NCBI RefSeq assembly: GCF_009831215.1
Contig: NZ_WUTW01000002.1
Coordinates: 915,440 to 979,439, forward strand
Length of the DNA stretch: 64,000 nt
Direction: 5' to 3'
Source of the DNA: Actinomadura rayongensis
GTDB taxonomy: Bacteria > Actinomycetota > Actinomycetes > Streptosporangiales > Streptosporangiaceae
Shown here: in pieces, positions 52,190 to 61,403 of the stretch
Layout of the letters: each line of letters starts with the position of its first letter
Position numbering within the stretch: position 1 is the first letter of the stretch
Program-made: the position numbers and the translations under genes
Notes under the pieces: generated by a model
The model's database searches: none
The model's input: only the letters and a program-made list of their open reading frames with translations
Told to the model about the DNA's origin: nothing

Positions 52190-53496
52190 TCGAACGGTAC
52201 ACACTTCCGGAGATGGGCCGCGTCTGGAGCGACGCGCACAAGTACGAGCTGTGGTGCCGGGTGGAGACCCTCGTGGTCGAGGCCCACGCCGCCGCGGGGA
52301 CGATCCCCGCCGACGTCGTGGAGCCCGTCCGCAACGCGCCGCCGCCCACCCCGGAGGCGGTGCACGCGATCGAGGCCGTCACCCAGCACGACGTGATCGC
52401 GTTCCTGTCGGCGTGGGCGGACAACACCGAGCCGCGCGAGGCCGCCCGGTTCGTCCACTTCGGCATGACCTCGTCGGACCTGCTGGACACCGCGCTGGCC
52501 CTCCAGCTCGTCGAGGCGACCGACATCCTGCTGGACAAGGCCGACCGGCTCGTCGTGACGCTGCGCGACCACGCGCTGGAGCACCGCGCGACGCTGCGCG
52601 TGGGCCGGACGCACGGCATCCACGGCGAACCGGACGTCTGGGGCCACCGCGTCGCCGACTTCGCCTTCGCGATGGCCCGCTCCCGGGACCGGCTGCGGCG
52701 GGCGCGGGAGGCGGTCGGCGTGATGGCGATCTCCGGCGCCGTCGGGACGTACTCCAACATCGACCCGGCGATCGAGCGGCACGTCGCCGAGCGCCTGGAC
52801 CTTCAGCCCGCCGACGTGTCCACGCAGGTCGTGCTGCGCGACGGCATCGCCGAGTGGACGTCCGCGCTGGCGATCATGGCGACGGTGTGCGAGGCGATCG
52901 CGCTGGAGGTCCGGCACGGGCAGCGCACCGAGGTCCGCGAGCTGTGGGAGCCGTTCGGCAAGGGCCAGAAGGGCTCGTCGGCGATGCCGCACAAGAAGAA
53001 CCCGATCATCTCCGAGCGGCTGGCGGGGATGGCGCGGATCGTGCGGGCGCAGATCGTCCCGGTCATGGAGGGCATTCCGCTGTGGCATGAGCGGGACATT
53101 TCGCACTCGTCCACCGAGCGGATCGCGCTGCCGGACGCGTCCATCGCGCTCGATTACATGCTGAACCTGACGAACCGGCTCATGTCCGGCCTGGTGGTAG
53201 ATAAGGCGCGGATGCAGGAGAACCTGGAGTCGACCGGCGGGCTGATCTATACGTCCACCGTCCTGCTGGAGCTGGTCGAGGCCGGGATGTCCCGCGACGA
53301 CGAGGCGTACCCGCTCGTCCAGCGCGCCGCGATGCGCACCTGGGAGACGGGCGTCCCGTTCCGCGCGACGCTGCGCGAGGAGGCCGCCGCGGCGGGGCTC
53401 GCGCTGGACGAGGCGCGCCTGGACGAGGTGTCGCGTCCCGAGCGGTTCGTGGCGCGCCTGGCCCCGATGTTCGACCGTTTGGCAGCCTTGACCTAA
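52186..53496 (+). CDS. purB: Adenylosuccinate lyase
   Basis: The 436-residue fumarase/aspartase-superfamily enzyme cleaves SAICAR and adenylosuccinate in purine synthesis. Signature SSAMPHKKNPI is present, with catalytic His segments in GRTHGIHGEPDVWGHR and TSSDLLDT. GTG 52186 overlaps the LtrA stop. It is in line with purD upstream. Confidence 0.96.
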   Translation: MIERYTLPEMGRVWSDAHKYELWCRVETLVVEAHAAAGTIPADVVEPVRNAPPPTPEAVHAIEAVTQHDVIAFLSAWADNTEPREAARFVHFGMTSSDLLDTALALQLVEATDILLDKADRLVVTLRDHALEHRATLRVGRTHGIHGEPDVWGHRVADFAFAMARSRDRLRRAREAVGVMAISGAVGTYSNIDPAIERHVAERLDLQPADVSTQVVLRDGIAEWTSALAIMATVCEAIALEVRHGQRTEVRELWEPFGKGQKGSSAMPHKKNPIISERLAGMARIVRAQIVPVMEGIPLWHERDISHSSTERIALPDASIALDYMLNLTNRLMSGLVVDKARMQENLESTGGLIYTSTVLLELVEAGMSRDDEAYPLVQRAAMRTWETGVPFRATLREEAAAAGLALDEARLDEVSRPERFVARLAPMFDRLAALT

Positions 53497-53520
53497 TCCC
53501 GCCGGAACAGGAGACGGCCG

Positions 53521-54303
53521 TTGACCGCGACCCTCACCGGGCTCACCGTGTACCCGCTGAAAAGCGGCGGGGGCACTCCGCTGACGACCGCCGGGCTGGT
53601 GTCCCGGGGGCTCCGGCACGACCGGGAGTTCATGCTCGTCGACTCCGACGGCCGTTTCCTGTCCCAGCGCACGTCCCCGGAGATGGCGCTGCTGCGGCCC
53701 GCGTTCGACGGCGAGGCCTTGACGGTGGCCGCGCCGGGCGCCGCCGAACCGCTCGTCCACAAGGCGACGGCGGACGGCCCGGTGCGCGCGGTGACCGTCC
53801 ACGGCAAGGACTGCTCAGGCGTCGACCAGGGCGACGAGGCCGCGCTGTGGTTCGGGTCGGTGCTCGGGCTGGACTGCCGGCTCGTCCGGTTCACCGGGCA
53901 CCGGGCGACGTCGCTGGGCGGCGGCGAGCTGATGTTCGCCGACGGCTACCCGCTGCTGGTGATCTCCGAAGAGTCCCTGGACGACCTGAACGCGCGGCTG
54001 GACGCGCCGCTGCCCATGGACCGGTTCCGCCCGAACCTCGTGCTGCGCGGGCTCGGCGCGTACGGCGAGGATCGGGTGCGGCGGCTGCGGGTGGGCGGGG
54101 CGTTGATCGAGATGGTCAAGCCGTCCGCCCGCTGCGTGATCACCACGATCGACCAGCGCACCGCCGAGCGGGGGCGCGAGCCGCTGCGCACGCTCGCGAC
54201 CTACCGGATGCAGGATCAGGGCCTGCGGTTCGGGCACAACGCCGTCCCGCGGTCGTCCGGGACGCTGACGGTCGGCGACCCGGTCGAGGTGCTGGACGCC
54301 TGA
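53521..54303 (+). CDS. MOSC-domain molybdenum-cofactor-binding protein (YcbX-like)
   Basis: The 260-residue protein has an N-terminal MOSC beta-barrel (TGLTVYPLKSGGG) and a C-terminal MOSC domain with the conserved Cys in SARCVITTID, which binds the Mo cofactor. YcbX/mARC-like enzymes reduce N-hydroxylated compounds. The start is TTG 53521, with AGGAG eight bases upstream. An electron-donor ferredoxin domain is not present, so a separate reductase is needed. Confidence 0.88.
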   Translation: MTATLTGLTVYPLKSGGGTPLTTAGLVSRGLRHDREFMLVDSDGRFLSQRTSPEMALLRPAFDGEALTVAAPGAAEPLVHKATADGPVRAVTVHGKDCSGVDQGDEAALWFGSVLGLDCRLVRFTGHRATSLGGGELMFADGYPLLVISEESLDDLNARLDAPLPMDRFRPNLVLRGLGAYGEDRVRRLRVGGALIEMVKPSARCVITTIDQRTAERGREPLRTLATYRMQDQGLRFGHNAVPRSSGTLTVGDPVEVLDA

Positions 54304-54709
54304 CCCCGGGTGCGGGTCCGTTTTCATGATCAACTTAGACTGCGGGAAGCGCGTTCGCGTTCCGTTCCGTCCGGATCGGGACAGAACGGAACGATCGAGG
54401 TACACGGATCATCTGAAAACACCAGAGAGTGGGTAAACCGGGCGCGCTCGGGGCGCTTCGCCACCGATCCGGTGGTTTACTGGGGCTGCGTTCACACCGC
54501 AGGGGGCGTCCCTGGCACGCCCGCGATCCCGAGCCCGCGATTTCCGCGCCGGGCGGGCGGATCCGATTTCCCGCTCCGGCATGCATCCGTTTCCCGCAGC
54601 TAAGGAGTCACATGCGCATCAGTGGACTGGAGGCCCGAGCCGCACACCGGGCCGGGAGGCCCGCCACGGGGGAGGCGCGACGGCGTCGCGAGCGCGCGGG
54701 GAGCGCCGC
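54304..54709. other. Intergenic region upstream of murA
   Basis: This 406-bp stretch has no supported gene. A 97-codon frame at 54310-54603 lacks any domain or ribosome site. The segment 54330-54430 is less GC-rich and probably holds the murA promoter. No RNA gene seen. Confidence 0.35.
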
Positions 54710-55999
54710 GTGACCGCCGGTCAGGAGGTCCGCTACCGGATCCGCGGCGGACGGCGGCTGGACGGGACCGTCTTCATCCAGGGCGCGAAGAACGCCGTGC
54801 TCCCGATGATCGGCGCGTCGCTGATGGCGTCCGAGGGACGCACCGTGCTGCGCAACGTCCCGATCATCGAGGACGTGCGCCGCGCCGTCGAACTGGCCCA
54901 GGCCCTCGGGGCCAAGGCCGAGCTGCACGAGGCCGAGCGGACGCTGGTCATCGACGCCTCCACGCTGTCGAGCCCGGTGCTGCCCGCCGAGATCGCCGCG
55001 CGGTTCCGCGGCTCGTTCCTGTTCGTCCCGGCGCTGCTGCACCGGCTGGGCGAGGCGGTCATCGAGGGCGTCGGCGGATGCAACCTCGGCAGCCGCAACC
55101 TGGACTTCCACTACAACGGCTTCAAGCGCATGGGCGCGACCGTCACCGAGCAGATGGCGGGCGACGACGGCGTCATCCACATCAAGGCCGGCGACCTGCG
55201 CGGCGGCACCCTCTACTGCGACACCCCCTCGCACACCGGCACCGAGAACCTGATCATGGCGGCGGCGCTCGCGCACGGCACCACATTGATCAAGAACGCG
55301 GCGCTGGAGCCCGAGGTCCTGGACAACATCGCCTTCCTCCAGGCGATGGGCGCGAAGATCAGCGGCGGCGGGACGGGCTTCATCACCGTCGAGGGCGTCG
55401 ACGGGCTGCGCGCGGTCGAGCACACCGTCATGCCGGACCGGATCGACGCCGGCGTCTTCGTGATGGCCGCGGCGATCACCGGCGGCGAGCTGAACCTCGT
55501 CGGCGCCGCGCTGGAGCACCTCGGCGTCGCCGGGGACAAGCTGGAGCAGATGGGCGTCGAGTTCCACCAGCAGGGCGCGGTGCTGCACGTCCGGCGGGAC
55601 CGTCCGCTGCGCCCGATCAACGTGATCACCGACGAGTACCCGGGCTTCGCGACGGACCTCCAGTCGCCGATCATGGCGGTGTCCTGCTTCGCGGACGGCC
55701 CGTCCTACATTTACGAGCGCATTTTCGACGGCCGCTTCAAGCTCGCGGACGAACTCCGCAAGATGGGCGCCGACATCGAGGTCAACGGCAACCGCGCGAA
55801 GGTCCTCGGGGCCACCCCGCTGCGCGGCGCCGAGGTCGAGGCGCACGACCTGCGGTGCGGGAGCGCGCTCGTCCTCGCCGGGCTCGCGGCCGAGGGCGAG
55901 ACGACGATCACGTCCGCGTACTACTTGGACCGCGGCCATGCCCACACGGCCGAGCGGCTTTCGCAGGCCGGGGCCGACATCGAACGCGAAGTCGGCTAA
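54710..55999 (+). CDS. murA: UDP-N-acetylglucosamine 1-carboxyvinyltransferase (MurA)
   Basis: A 429-residue enolpyruvyl transferase, first step of peptidoglycan synthesis. Lys27-Asn28 lie in QGAKNAVLP; the catalytic loop has Cys124 in GVGGCNLGSRNLDFH, so it is the Cys-type (fosfomycin-sensitive type) and not the Asp-type of mycobacteria. GTG 54710 has GGAG nearby. The loop GGCNLGSRN departs from the usual GGCAIGxRP, so it may be a divergent MurA paralogue. A terminator follows. Confidence 0.9.
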   Translation: MTAGQEVRYRIRGGRRLDGTVFIQGAKNAVLPMIGASLMASEGRTVLRNVPIIEDVRRAVELAQALGAKAELHEAERTLVIDASTLSSPVLPAEIAARFRGSFLFVPALLHRLGEAVIEGVGGCNLGSRNLDFHYNGFKRMGATVTEQMAGDDGVIHIKAGDLRGGTLYCDTPSHTGTENLIMAAALAHGTTLIKNAALEPEVLDNIAFLQAMGAKISGGGTGFITVEGVDGLRAVEHTVMPDRIDAGVFVMAAAITGGELNLVGAALEHLGVAGDKLEQMGVEFHQQGAVLHVRRDRPLRPINVITDEYPGFATDLQSPIMAVSCFADGPSYIYERIFDGRFKLADELRKMGADIEVNGNRAKVLGATPLRGAEVEAHDLRCGSALVLAGLAAEGETTITSAYYLDRGHAHTAERLSQAGADIEREVG

Positions 56000-56024
56000 C
56001 AGAACCGGTCAAGAGCCGTGTTAA

Positions 56025-56061
56025 CCGCCCGGCGAGGGCGATACCGTACCTCGCCGGGCGG
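56025..56061 (+). terminator. Terminator of murA
   Basis: A perfect 13-bp stem, CCGCCCGGCGAGG (56025-56037) with CCTCGCCGGGCGG (56049-56061), 11-base loop, 25 bp after the murA stop. Confidence 0.85.
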
Positions 56062-56500
56062 ATCCGTCGTTCTTTCCCGTGACCGAAGCCGGGATGGACG
56101 GTCGCCCGCGTCCGCTCCGACCGAATCGGCCTCCCACCGGCCGTGTGCGGACACTATGACGGCCGGGCCAGGCGCCTCGCACGTTTTCGGGTCTTGTCTT
56201 TTAACTTCGGACACCCGAAGATGCAGGATCAAGGCTGGCCGAATGGTGACAAATTACTTCCCAGGGGGTCGCGTAGGTTACTTTTTCGCCGCACTCTTGA
56301 TTCGATTTCGCGTCCGGGCGCCACGAGCTGGCACCCTGGCCCGATCCGTCCACTGAGGAACGAATCGCACGGGAACTGCGGTGCTGGGTCACAAGGCAGG
56401 GGCGAAAAGCCATGAGTCAACCATTGGGCGGAGCGTGCGCGAACGCAGGGCCGGAGCCGGAGCGGGACCCCCCGGCAGGCCGGGAAGCGAGCGGTCACCG
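56062..56500. other. Intergenic region after murA
   Basis: This 439-bp stretch holds no gene I can support. Bases 56190-56300 are AT-richer and contain a small hairpin (CTTCGG-ACAC-CCGAAG at 56205-56220), a plausible promoter and leader for the next gene. I looked for rRNA, which follows murA in some actinobacteria, and saw none. Confidence 0.4.
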
Positions 56501-57823
56501 ATGACCACGGCGCGAGCGGGCGGGATCACTCCCGACCTCACGATCGGCGTCGTCGGCCCGCATGACCTGGTCGAACGCGTCATGCTCATGGGGCACGGCC
56601 CGACCCCGGTGCCGTCGCGGCTGGTCGCCGCCGCGTACCGGGACGAGCAGGAGGCCGCCGACAAGGTCGTCCGGCTCGGCACCGGCGTGGACGTCTGCCT
56701 GTTCGCCAGTCCCGTCCCCTACGACTTCGCGCGCAAGGCCGGGGTGCTGACCATGCCCGCGACCTACGTCCCGCTGAACGGCGCCGCGCTCCAGGGCGCC
56801 CTGCTGCGCGCCTCGCTGGACGAGCGCTTCGACCCCACGCGGGTCAGCATCGACGTCCTCGGCCGCGCGGAGGTCGAGGAGGCGTACGCCGAGATCAGCC
56901 TCGGCACCGAGCAGGTCCACCTGCGCGAGGAGGCCGCCGGGCCGGGCACGCTCGCCGCGTTCCACGAGCGGCTGTGGCGGCGCGGGGCCACGACGGTCGC
57001 GATGACGTGCGTCCACGCGACGGCGGAGCGGATGGAGCTGGCCGGGGTGCCGACGATCCGCGTCCGCCCGACCGGCGCCGCGATCCGCAGCTCGCTCCAG
57101 ACGGCCGCGCTGCTCGGCGCGCACCACCGGCTGGAGGAGTCGCAGCTCGTGACCGTCCTCGTGGACGTCCCGACGCTGCGCGAGACGCCCCGCCGCGTCA
57201 CCCCGCGCTACTGGCGGGACGAGCTGAAGCTCGCGCTGCACCGCGTCCTGCTCCAGGAGGCGCACCGGATGAACGCCTCGGTGTGGCCGCTGGACGACCA
57301 CAGCTACCTCGTCATCGCGACGCGCGGGTCGGTGACGGCCGGGACGGAGGGGTTCCGGACGCCGCCGTTCGTGGAACGCGTCCGCGAGGAGCTGGGCCTC
57401 GCCATCGAGGTCGGCATCGGCATGGGCCGGACGGCGCACGAGGCCGAGTCGCACGCCCGCGCGGCGCTGGCCCGGTCGCAGAGCTCGCAGCGGGCGCAGG
57501 GCTTCACGCTGGACCGCGACGGGCGCGCGCTCGTCCCGGCGCCGCGCACCCCGCCCCGCACGCCGCCGCAGGCCAAGCCCAAGGGCCTGGAGATCCTCGC
57601 CCGGCTCGCCGACAAGCTCGGCGACCAGGAGCAGCCGCTGATCGTGGACGCCGAGAACGCCGGCCGGATGCTCGGCGTCACGCCGCGCACCGCCCGCCGC
57701 CTGCTGCGCACGCTCGTGGAGGAGGGGCTCGCCTGGCCGCTGCCGCCGAACCGGACGCCGCAGCCCGGGCGTCCGCGCCAGCTCTACCGGCTGATCGTGG
57801 AGAAGCTCGGGCCGCGCGCGTGA
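56501..57823 (+). CDS. GGDEF-like/winged-helix regulatory protein
   Basis: The 440-residue protein has an N-terminal domain (TIGVVGPHDLVERVMLMGHG) resembling PrpR/response-type sensor domains, a central region like GGDEF or GTP cyclohydrolase III domains (ELGLAIEVGIGMGRTAHEAE) and a C-terminal winged helix (NAGRMLGVTPRTARRLLRTL). No GG[DE]EF active motif is present, so it should not make cyclic dinucleotides. It is likely a transcription factor with a nucleotide- or small-molecule-sensing domain. Start taken at ATG 56501; a longer N-terminus is possible. I do not recognise a named family. Confidence 0.7.
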   Translation: MTTARAGGITPDLTIGVVGPHDLVERVMLMGHGPTPVPSRLVAAAYRDEQEAADKVVRLGTGVDVCLFASPVPYDFARKAGVLTMPATYVPLNGAALQGALLRASLDERFDPTRVSIDVLGRAEVEEAYAEISLGTEQVHLREEAAGPGTLAAFHERLWRRGATTVAMTCVHATAERMELAGVPTIRVRPTGAAIRSSLQTAALLGAHHRLEESQLVTVLVDVPTLRETPRRVTPRYWRDELKLALHRVLLQEAHRMNASVWPLDDHSYLVIATRGSVTAGTEGFRTPPFVERVREELGLAIEVGIGMGRTAHEAESHARAALARSQSSQRAQGFTLDRDGRALVPAPRTPPRTPPQAKPKGLEILARLADKLGDQEQPLIVDAENAGRMLGVTPRTARRLLRTLVEEGLAWPLPPNRTPQPGRPRQLYRLIVEKLGPRA

Positions 57824-57836
57824 TCCGTCGCCCGCG

Positions 57837-58916
57837 TCACACCCGGTGCGGGTAGGCGCGGGCGACGGCCAGGAACGCGTCGTTCTCCTCCGGCGAGCCG
57901 ATCGAGACCCGGACGCCGTCCGGCGCGAACGGCCGGACGCTCACGCCGCTCGCGTCGCATGTGGCGGAGAACTCCTGCGTGCGGTCGCCGAGGGCGAGCC
58001 AGAGGAAGTTGGCCTGGGTGGGCGGGATCGTCCAGCCGTCTTTGCGCAGCTCGTCGACGACGCGGGTGCGCTCGGCGACCGTCGCCTCGACGCGGGCGAC
58101 CAGCTCGTCCGTGGCGCCGAGCGAGGCGACGGCGGCGGCCTGCGCGATCGAGTTGACGCTGAACGGCAGGTAGGTCTTGCGGATCGCGGCGGCCACCTCG
58201 GGGTGCGCGACGAGGAACCCGATGCGCAGGCCCGCCAGCCCGTACGCCTTGGAGAACGTGCGGAGCACCACGACGTTCGGGCGGCCCTCGGCGAGGTCCA
58301 GGGCGTCGGGGACGCTCTCGTCGCGGACGTACTCGCGGTAGGCCTCGTCCAGGACGACGAGGCAGTCGGCGGGCACCCGGTCCAGGAAGGTCGTCAGCGC
58401 GTCGCGTCCGACGACCGTGCCCGTCGGGTTGTTCGGATTGCAGACGAAAATCAGGCGAGTGCGCGGGGTGATCGCCGCGGCCATCGCCTCAAGATCGTGG
58501 ACCTCGTCTCTTAGCGGGACCTGCACGCTGGTCGCCCCCGAAAGCGCGACGAGCAGCGGATACGCCTCGAAGCTCCGCCACGCGTACAGAATCTCCGCGC
58601 CTTCCTCGGCCACGGCCTCCAGCAGCATCTGCGCGACGCCCACCGACCCGCACCCGACCGCGACCCGCTCCGCCGCGACCCCGTACCGCTCCGCGATGGC
58701 GTCGATCAACGCGGTGGCGCTGTTGTCGGGGTACCGGTTGACGTCCCGCGCCGCCTCCATGATCGCCTTCTGGACGGACGGCAGCGGCTCGTGCGGCGAC
58801 TCGTTGGACGAGAGCTTGAAGGACCGTCCGTCCGGCGACAGGGCGACCTTGCCCGGCTTGTAGGCCGCGAACCGGTCGAGGACGGAACGGAAACGGGGCG
58901 TGATGGCCTCGGACAC
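57837..58916 (-). CDS. Histidinol-phosphate/aromatic aminotransferase (Pat/HisC family)
   Basis: The 359-residue class I/II aminotransferase has PLP-binding features: [20 protein letters not shown], the Asp-Tyr of [10 protein letters not shown] and the Schiff-base Lys in [24 protein letters not shown] and [15 protein letters not shown] match the actinobacterial Pat (phenylalanine/aromatic) branch more than true HisC. GTG 58916 has GGAG seven bases upstream. No his genes adjoin, which supports Pat. Confidence 0.88.
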   Translation of the reverse strand: MSEAITPRFRSVLDRFAAYKPGKVALSPDGRSFKLSSNESPHEPLPSVQKAIMEAARDVNRYPDNSATALIDAIAERYGVAAERVAVGCGSVGVAQMLLEAVAEEGAEILYAWRSFEAYPLLVALSGATSVQVPLRDEVHDLEAMAAAITPRTRLIFVCNPNNPTGTVVGRDALTTFLDRVPADCLVVLDEAYREYVRDESVPDALDLAEGRPNVVVLRTFSKAYGLAGLRIGFLVAHPEVAAAIRKTYLPFSVNSIAQAAAVASLGATDELVARVEATVAERTRVVDELRKDGWTIPPTQANFLWLALGDRTQEFSATCDASGVSVRPFAPDGVRVSIGSPEENDAFLAVARAYPHRV

Positions 58917-59003
58917 CGTGGGCTCCCGTGGGGTGGTGGATGGATGGGCGCGCCGACCAGCTTAGGACCGCCCCTTACCGCGCACCACGCCTATTCCGGG
59001 CGG

Positions 59004-59294
59004 TCACGCAGCGTGTTCGTCCCGGCTGAGCAGCCAGCACACGGCGACGATCCGCACGAACTCGAAGTCCCGCGTGCTCTCCGGCCACCACCCGCGATTG
59101 AACGCGTCCTCGGCGAACCGGCAGAGATACGCCATCAACTCGTCGTGCCCCGTCACCCCGAGCGTGGCCCGGATCTCGGCCACGTGCTGGTCCACGGCGG
59201 CGGCGAGCCCCGGCACGGTCGACATCTCCGCGACACCGGCGTCCCCGATGTCCCGGACGAGCACCGCCAGCTCACCAGACATATCCCCATCCAT
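59004..59294 (-). CDS. DUF6401-like small protein
   Basis: The 96-residue helical protein (VDQHVAEIRATLGVTGHDEL, FVRIVAVCWLLSRDE) resembles DUF6401 proteins that occur near natural-product genes, by recall of pattern. ATG 59294 is preferred; other in-frame starts lie just upstream and downstream. No biosynthetic cluster is visible here. Function unknown. Confidence 0.6.
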   Translation of the reverse strand: MDGDMSGELAVLVRDIGDAGVAEMSTVPGLAAAVDQHVAEIRATLGVTGHDELMAYLCRFAEDAFNRGWWPESTRDFEFVRIVAVCWLLSRDEHAA

Positions 59295-59696
59295 GGCCCC
59301 CAAAGCTAGCAACGCCCACCCCGTGCCAGCACCCACCGCCCACCCACCCCCACCCGACAAAACCCCAGGTCAAACCCCCTTTCCCCCACACCCCACCCAA
59401 AAAAGATCTTCCAAACGTCCACCCCCGCACCCCACCGCCGACCTCCCCCGTCCGGCCACTGCGGCGACCGCCGCCGCATCACCGACCCTGATCACACCGG
59501 TAGTGCAGAGAGACCCCGAGCGAAGACAAGAGGAAACGCTCCCTGGACCCGGCCGGGTGTAGGGCAGCGCGAGCCGACCCGGGGCATGAGGGATCAAGGA
59601 CCGAGCGGTGAGACGCGTATCTCTCGCCCGGTCTTCGGGTACGGAGGGGCGACAGAAGGCGAACTCACGTGGCTCTAGACCGTCTGCTTCCGTCAA
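59295..59696. other. Intergenic region, C-rich
   Basis: This 402-bp stretch has a strongly C-rich, low-complexity part (59325-59420). Frames across it are Pro/His-rich and not supported as genes. No RNA gene or clear hairpin seen. Confidence 0.4.
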
Positions 59697-60071
59697 TCAC
59701 GTTCGATCTGGGCCCTCTGACGACCCATCATCAGAATCGATCCTGCGCCCCAGGAAGTATCTCTCGGTACGGAAGCCTCCGCGAGCCGGCCTGGTCAAAC
59801 CGGCGACCACCCAAGCGGTGGCCAGGGCGCCTCCACCAAGTCCCAGCGAGAGCAGGACGAAAGGTCGGCTGGAAGCCCGTGCGCCGTCACAGTCAGGGGG
59901 GGCTAGAAAAGACGTGACGTCGTACGTGCTCGCGTCTGAGTTCCCGAAGAAAACCGTGCCGCACGAGTAACCGTCGCGGTGAATCGGCCTGCACCCGAGG
60001 AACACTCCGATGACAAGCAGCACACCTCCGACGATGCTCAGCCTCGTCACGACCGTCCGCGTTCTCTGCAT
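59697..60071 (-). CDS. Small membrane protein, two helices
   Basis: The 124-residue protein has an N-terminal transmembrane helix (LSIVGGVLLVIGVFLG), a Cys-containing extracytoplasmic loop (IHRDGYSCGTVFFGN, APPDCDGA; the two Cys may bond) and a second helix (VLLSLGLGGGALATAWVVAG), ending in a charged tail. ATG 60071 or GTG 60080 may be the start. I do not recognise the family. Confidence 0.7.
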   Translation of the reverse strand: MQRTRTVVTRLSIVGGVLLVIGVFLGCRPIHRDGYSCGTVFFGNSDASTYDVTSFLAPPDCDGARASSRPFVLLSLGLGGGALATAWVVAGLTRPARGGFRTERYFLGRRIDSDDGSSEGPDRT

Positions 60072-60248
60072 GGCCCGCACCTTGGCATGCGCAAAGCGGG
60101 TGCGTCACGGGTTTGCCCTAACCGGACGGGCGAGCAGGCATTCCGCACAGTGGTCCGGCGGCCTGCACGTCCGGCGGCCACCGCGCGACCACACCGCCGC
60201 TCTGGACTCATCGCCCCATGGCGTGCCCCGCCGGCACGCCGCGCCGCA

Positions 60249-60602
60249 TCAGCGGAACTCGTGGACCACCTGGATCTCGCCGACGATGTGGGCGTTGAAG
60301 TCGTCCAGCTCCTCGGCCGGAACCCACAGCTCGAGGATCGTCTTTCCGCCGGCCTGCCGGACGGGATACCGGCTCAAGAACTCCGACTCGACCTCGAAAC
60401 GAGTGACGAACCCGGCGCCGTCGTGCTTCACGTTCCAGTCCCGCGCGATCCTGACCGCGTAGTCCTCATTGAGAACCGGGTAGAAGATCGGCTGCTCGGG
60501 CAGCCGCGGCGGCCACGCACGCCAGTCCAACTCCCGAACCAGCTCCAGCTCCCTCGGCCCGGTAGGGCGCCACAGGGTCGTCGTCGCTCGCCGGCTGGTC
60601 AT
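60249..60602 (-). CDS. Conserved protein of the 'ADP-ribosylation/crystallin J1' annotation group
   Basis: The 117-residue protein (TTTLWRPTGPRELELVRELD, FYPVLNEDYAVRIARDWNV, LELWVPAEELDDFNAHIVG) matches a widespread family that databases often label ADP-ribosylation/crystallin J1, though the short proteins lack the ADP-ribosylglycohydrolase core. Role unknown. ATG 60602 starts the frame. Confidence 0.75.
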   Translation of the reverse strand: MTSRRATTTLWRPTGPRELELVRELDWRAWPPRLPEQPIFYPVLNEDYAVRIARDWNVKHDGAGFVTRFEVESEFLSRYPVRQAGGKTILELWVPAEELDDFNAHIVGEIQVVHEFR

Positions 60603-60838
60603 CTGGCATCGCTCTCTGAACGTGGCCCGCCGGCACGGCAGACCGGGAACCCGGACGATACCGACGCGCGAACTCGTCGGCTATGCATTTTCATGCCCTG
60701 GCCAGCAGTTGGGGGACAGTCCATAATTGCGCGACAGGTGAAATAGTCCGAAAATAATCAAGGCCCAGCACACGTGACCGCGCTCGGCCCGCGCCAGAAG
60801 GCAGGCCATCCGAGGACGAGGCGCGCTCTTCCCCCGTT

Positions 60839-61240
60839 GTGAGGTGCAGGTTGTCGTACAGGCCGAACGCCGCGTCCCTTCAGGTCGCCGCGATGGTGAT
60901 CAGCTCCGCCGTGGCGGTCATCCTGCTCTCTGGAGGAAGTCGGTCCGCTGCACTAGAGAGCATCGCCTTCTTCATGGGCGCCGGGGGAATGATAGTGACG
61001 TTCTACCAGTGGCGGCGGCAAGGTGATCGGTGTGCGGCAGCGTTGACCATCGCCGCCTTCGGCACGTGGGCACTCGCGGTCGCCGTCGCCTCGGCCACCG
61101 GCTTCGACTCCGGAACTCTCGCCTTCTGGATCGCCGGCGCGGCTCTCCTCATCGGTTTCGGCGGCGGAGTGGTGACGCTGCTGCGCATGTACCGGGAGCG
61201 GGGCAGGGACAGTGAGGCTCCACCCGCCGAGCAGAGGTAA
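60839..61240 (+). CDS. Small membrane protein, four helices
   Basis: The 133-residue protein has about four hydrophobic helices (MVISSAVAVILLSGG, IAFFMGAGGMIVTFYQW, ALTIAAFGTWALAVAVA, FWIAGAALLIGFGGGVV) and a charged C terminus. GTG 60839 is used; ATG 60893 is possible. Function unknown. Confidence 0.65.
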   Translation: MRCRLSYRPNAASLQVAAMVISSAVAVILLSGGSRSAALESIAFFMGAGGMIVTFYQWRRQGDRCAAALTIAAFGTWALAVAVASATGFDSGTLAFWIAGAALLIGFGGGVVTLLRMYRERGRDSEAPPAEQR

Positions 61241-61313
61241 CCGCTGACTCAGAAAACTGCGCGCCTGTTCACCCACACGTTCACGGGACCGGCACGGGAG
61301 CCTGAAAACAACC

Positions 61314-61354
61314 AAGGCCCAGGGTCGGAGACTTGTGTCTCTAGCCTGGGCCTT
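61314..61354 (-). terminator. Terminator following the tRNA-Gly 3' fragment
   Basis: AAGGCCCAGG (61314-61323) pairs with CCTGGGCCTT (61345-61354), with an inner stem GAGAC/GTCTC. On the minus strand it lies a few bases past the CCA end and is followed by a T-rich run (TTGTTTT). This is the expected terminator of a tRNA transcript. Confidence 0.85.
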
Positions 61355-61359
61355 CTGTG

Positions 61360-61403
61360 TGGAGCGGGCGACGGGAATCGAACCCGCGTCGTCAGCTTGG
61401 AAA
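61360..61403 (-). other. 3' half of tRNA-Gly (anticodon loop to CCA); probable att site
   Basis: On the minus strand the 44 bases contain the anticodon loop TTTCCAA (UCC), the 3' anticodon strand GCTGA, a T-arm GCGGG-TTCGATT-CCCGT and the acceptor strand CGCCCGC-T-CCA of a tRNA-Gly. The 5' half (GCGGGCG and D-arm) is absent upstream, where unrelated sequence begins abruptly. Integrases that use tRNA genes commonly recombine in this half and leave such a fragment at one end. The complete tRNA would then lie beyond the right edge. Confidence 0.75.

Noticed and set aside
56000..56500. rRNA operon downstream of murA
   Set aside because: No conserved 16S sequence is seen; only a terminator and AT-rich leader.
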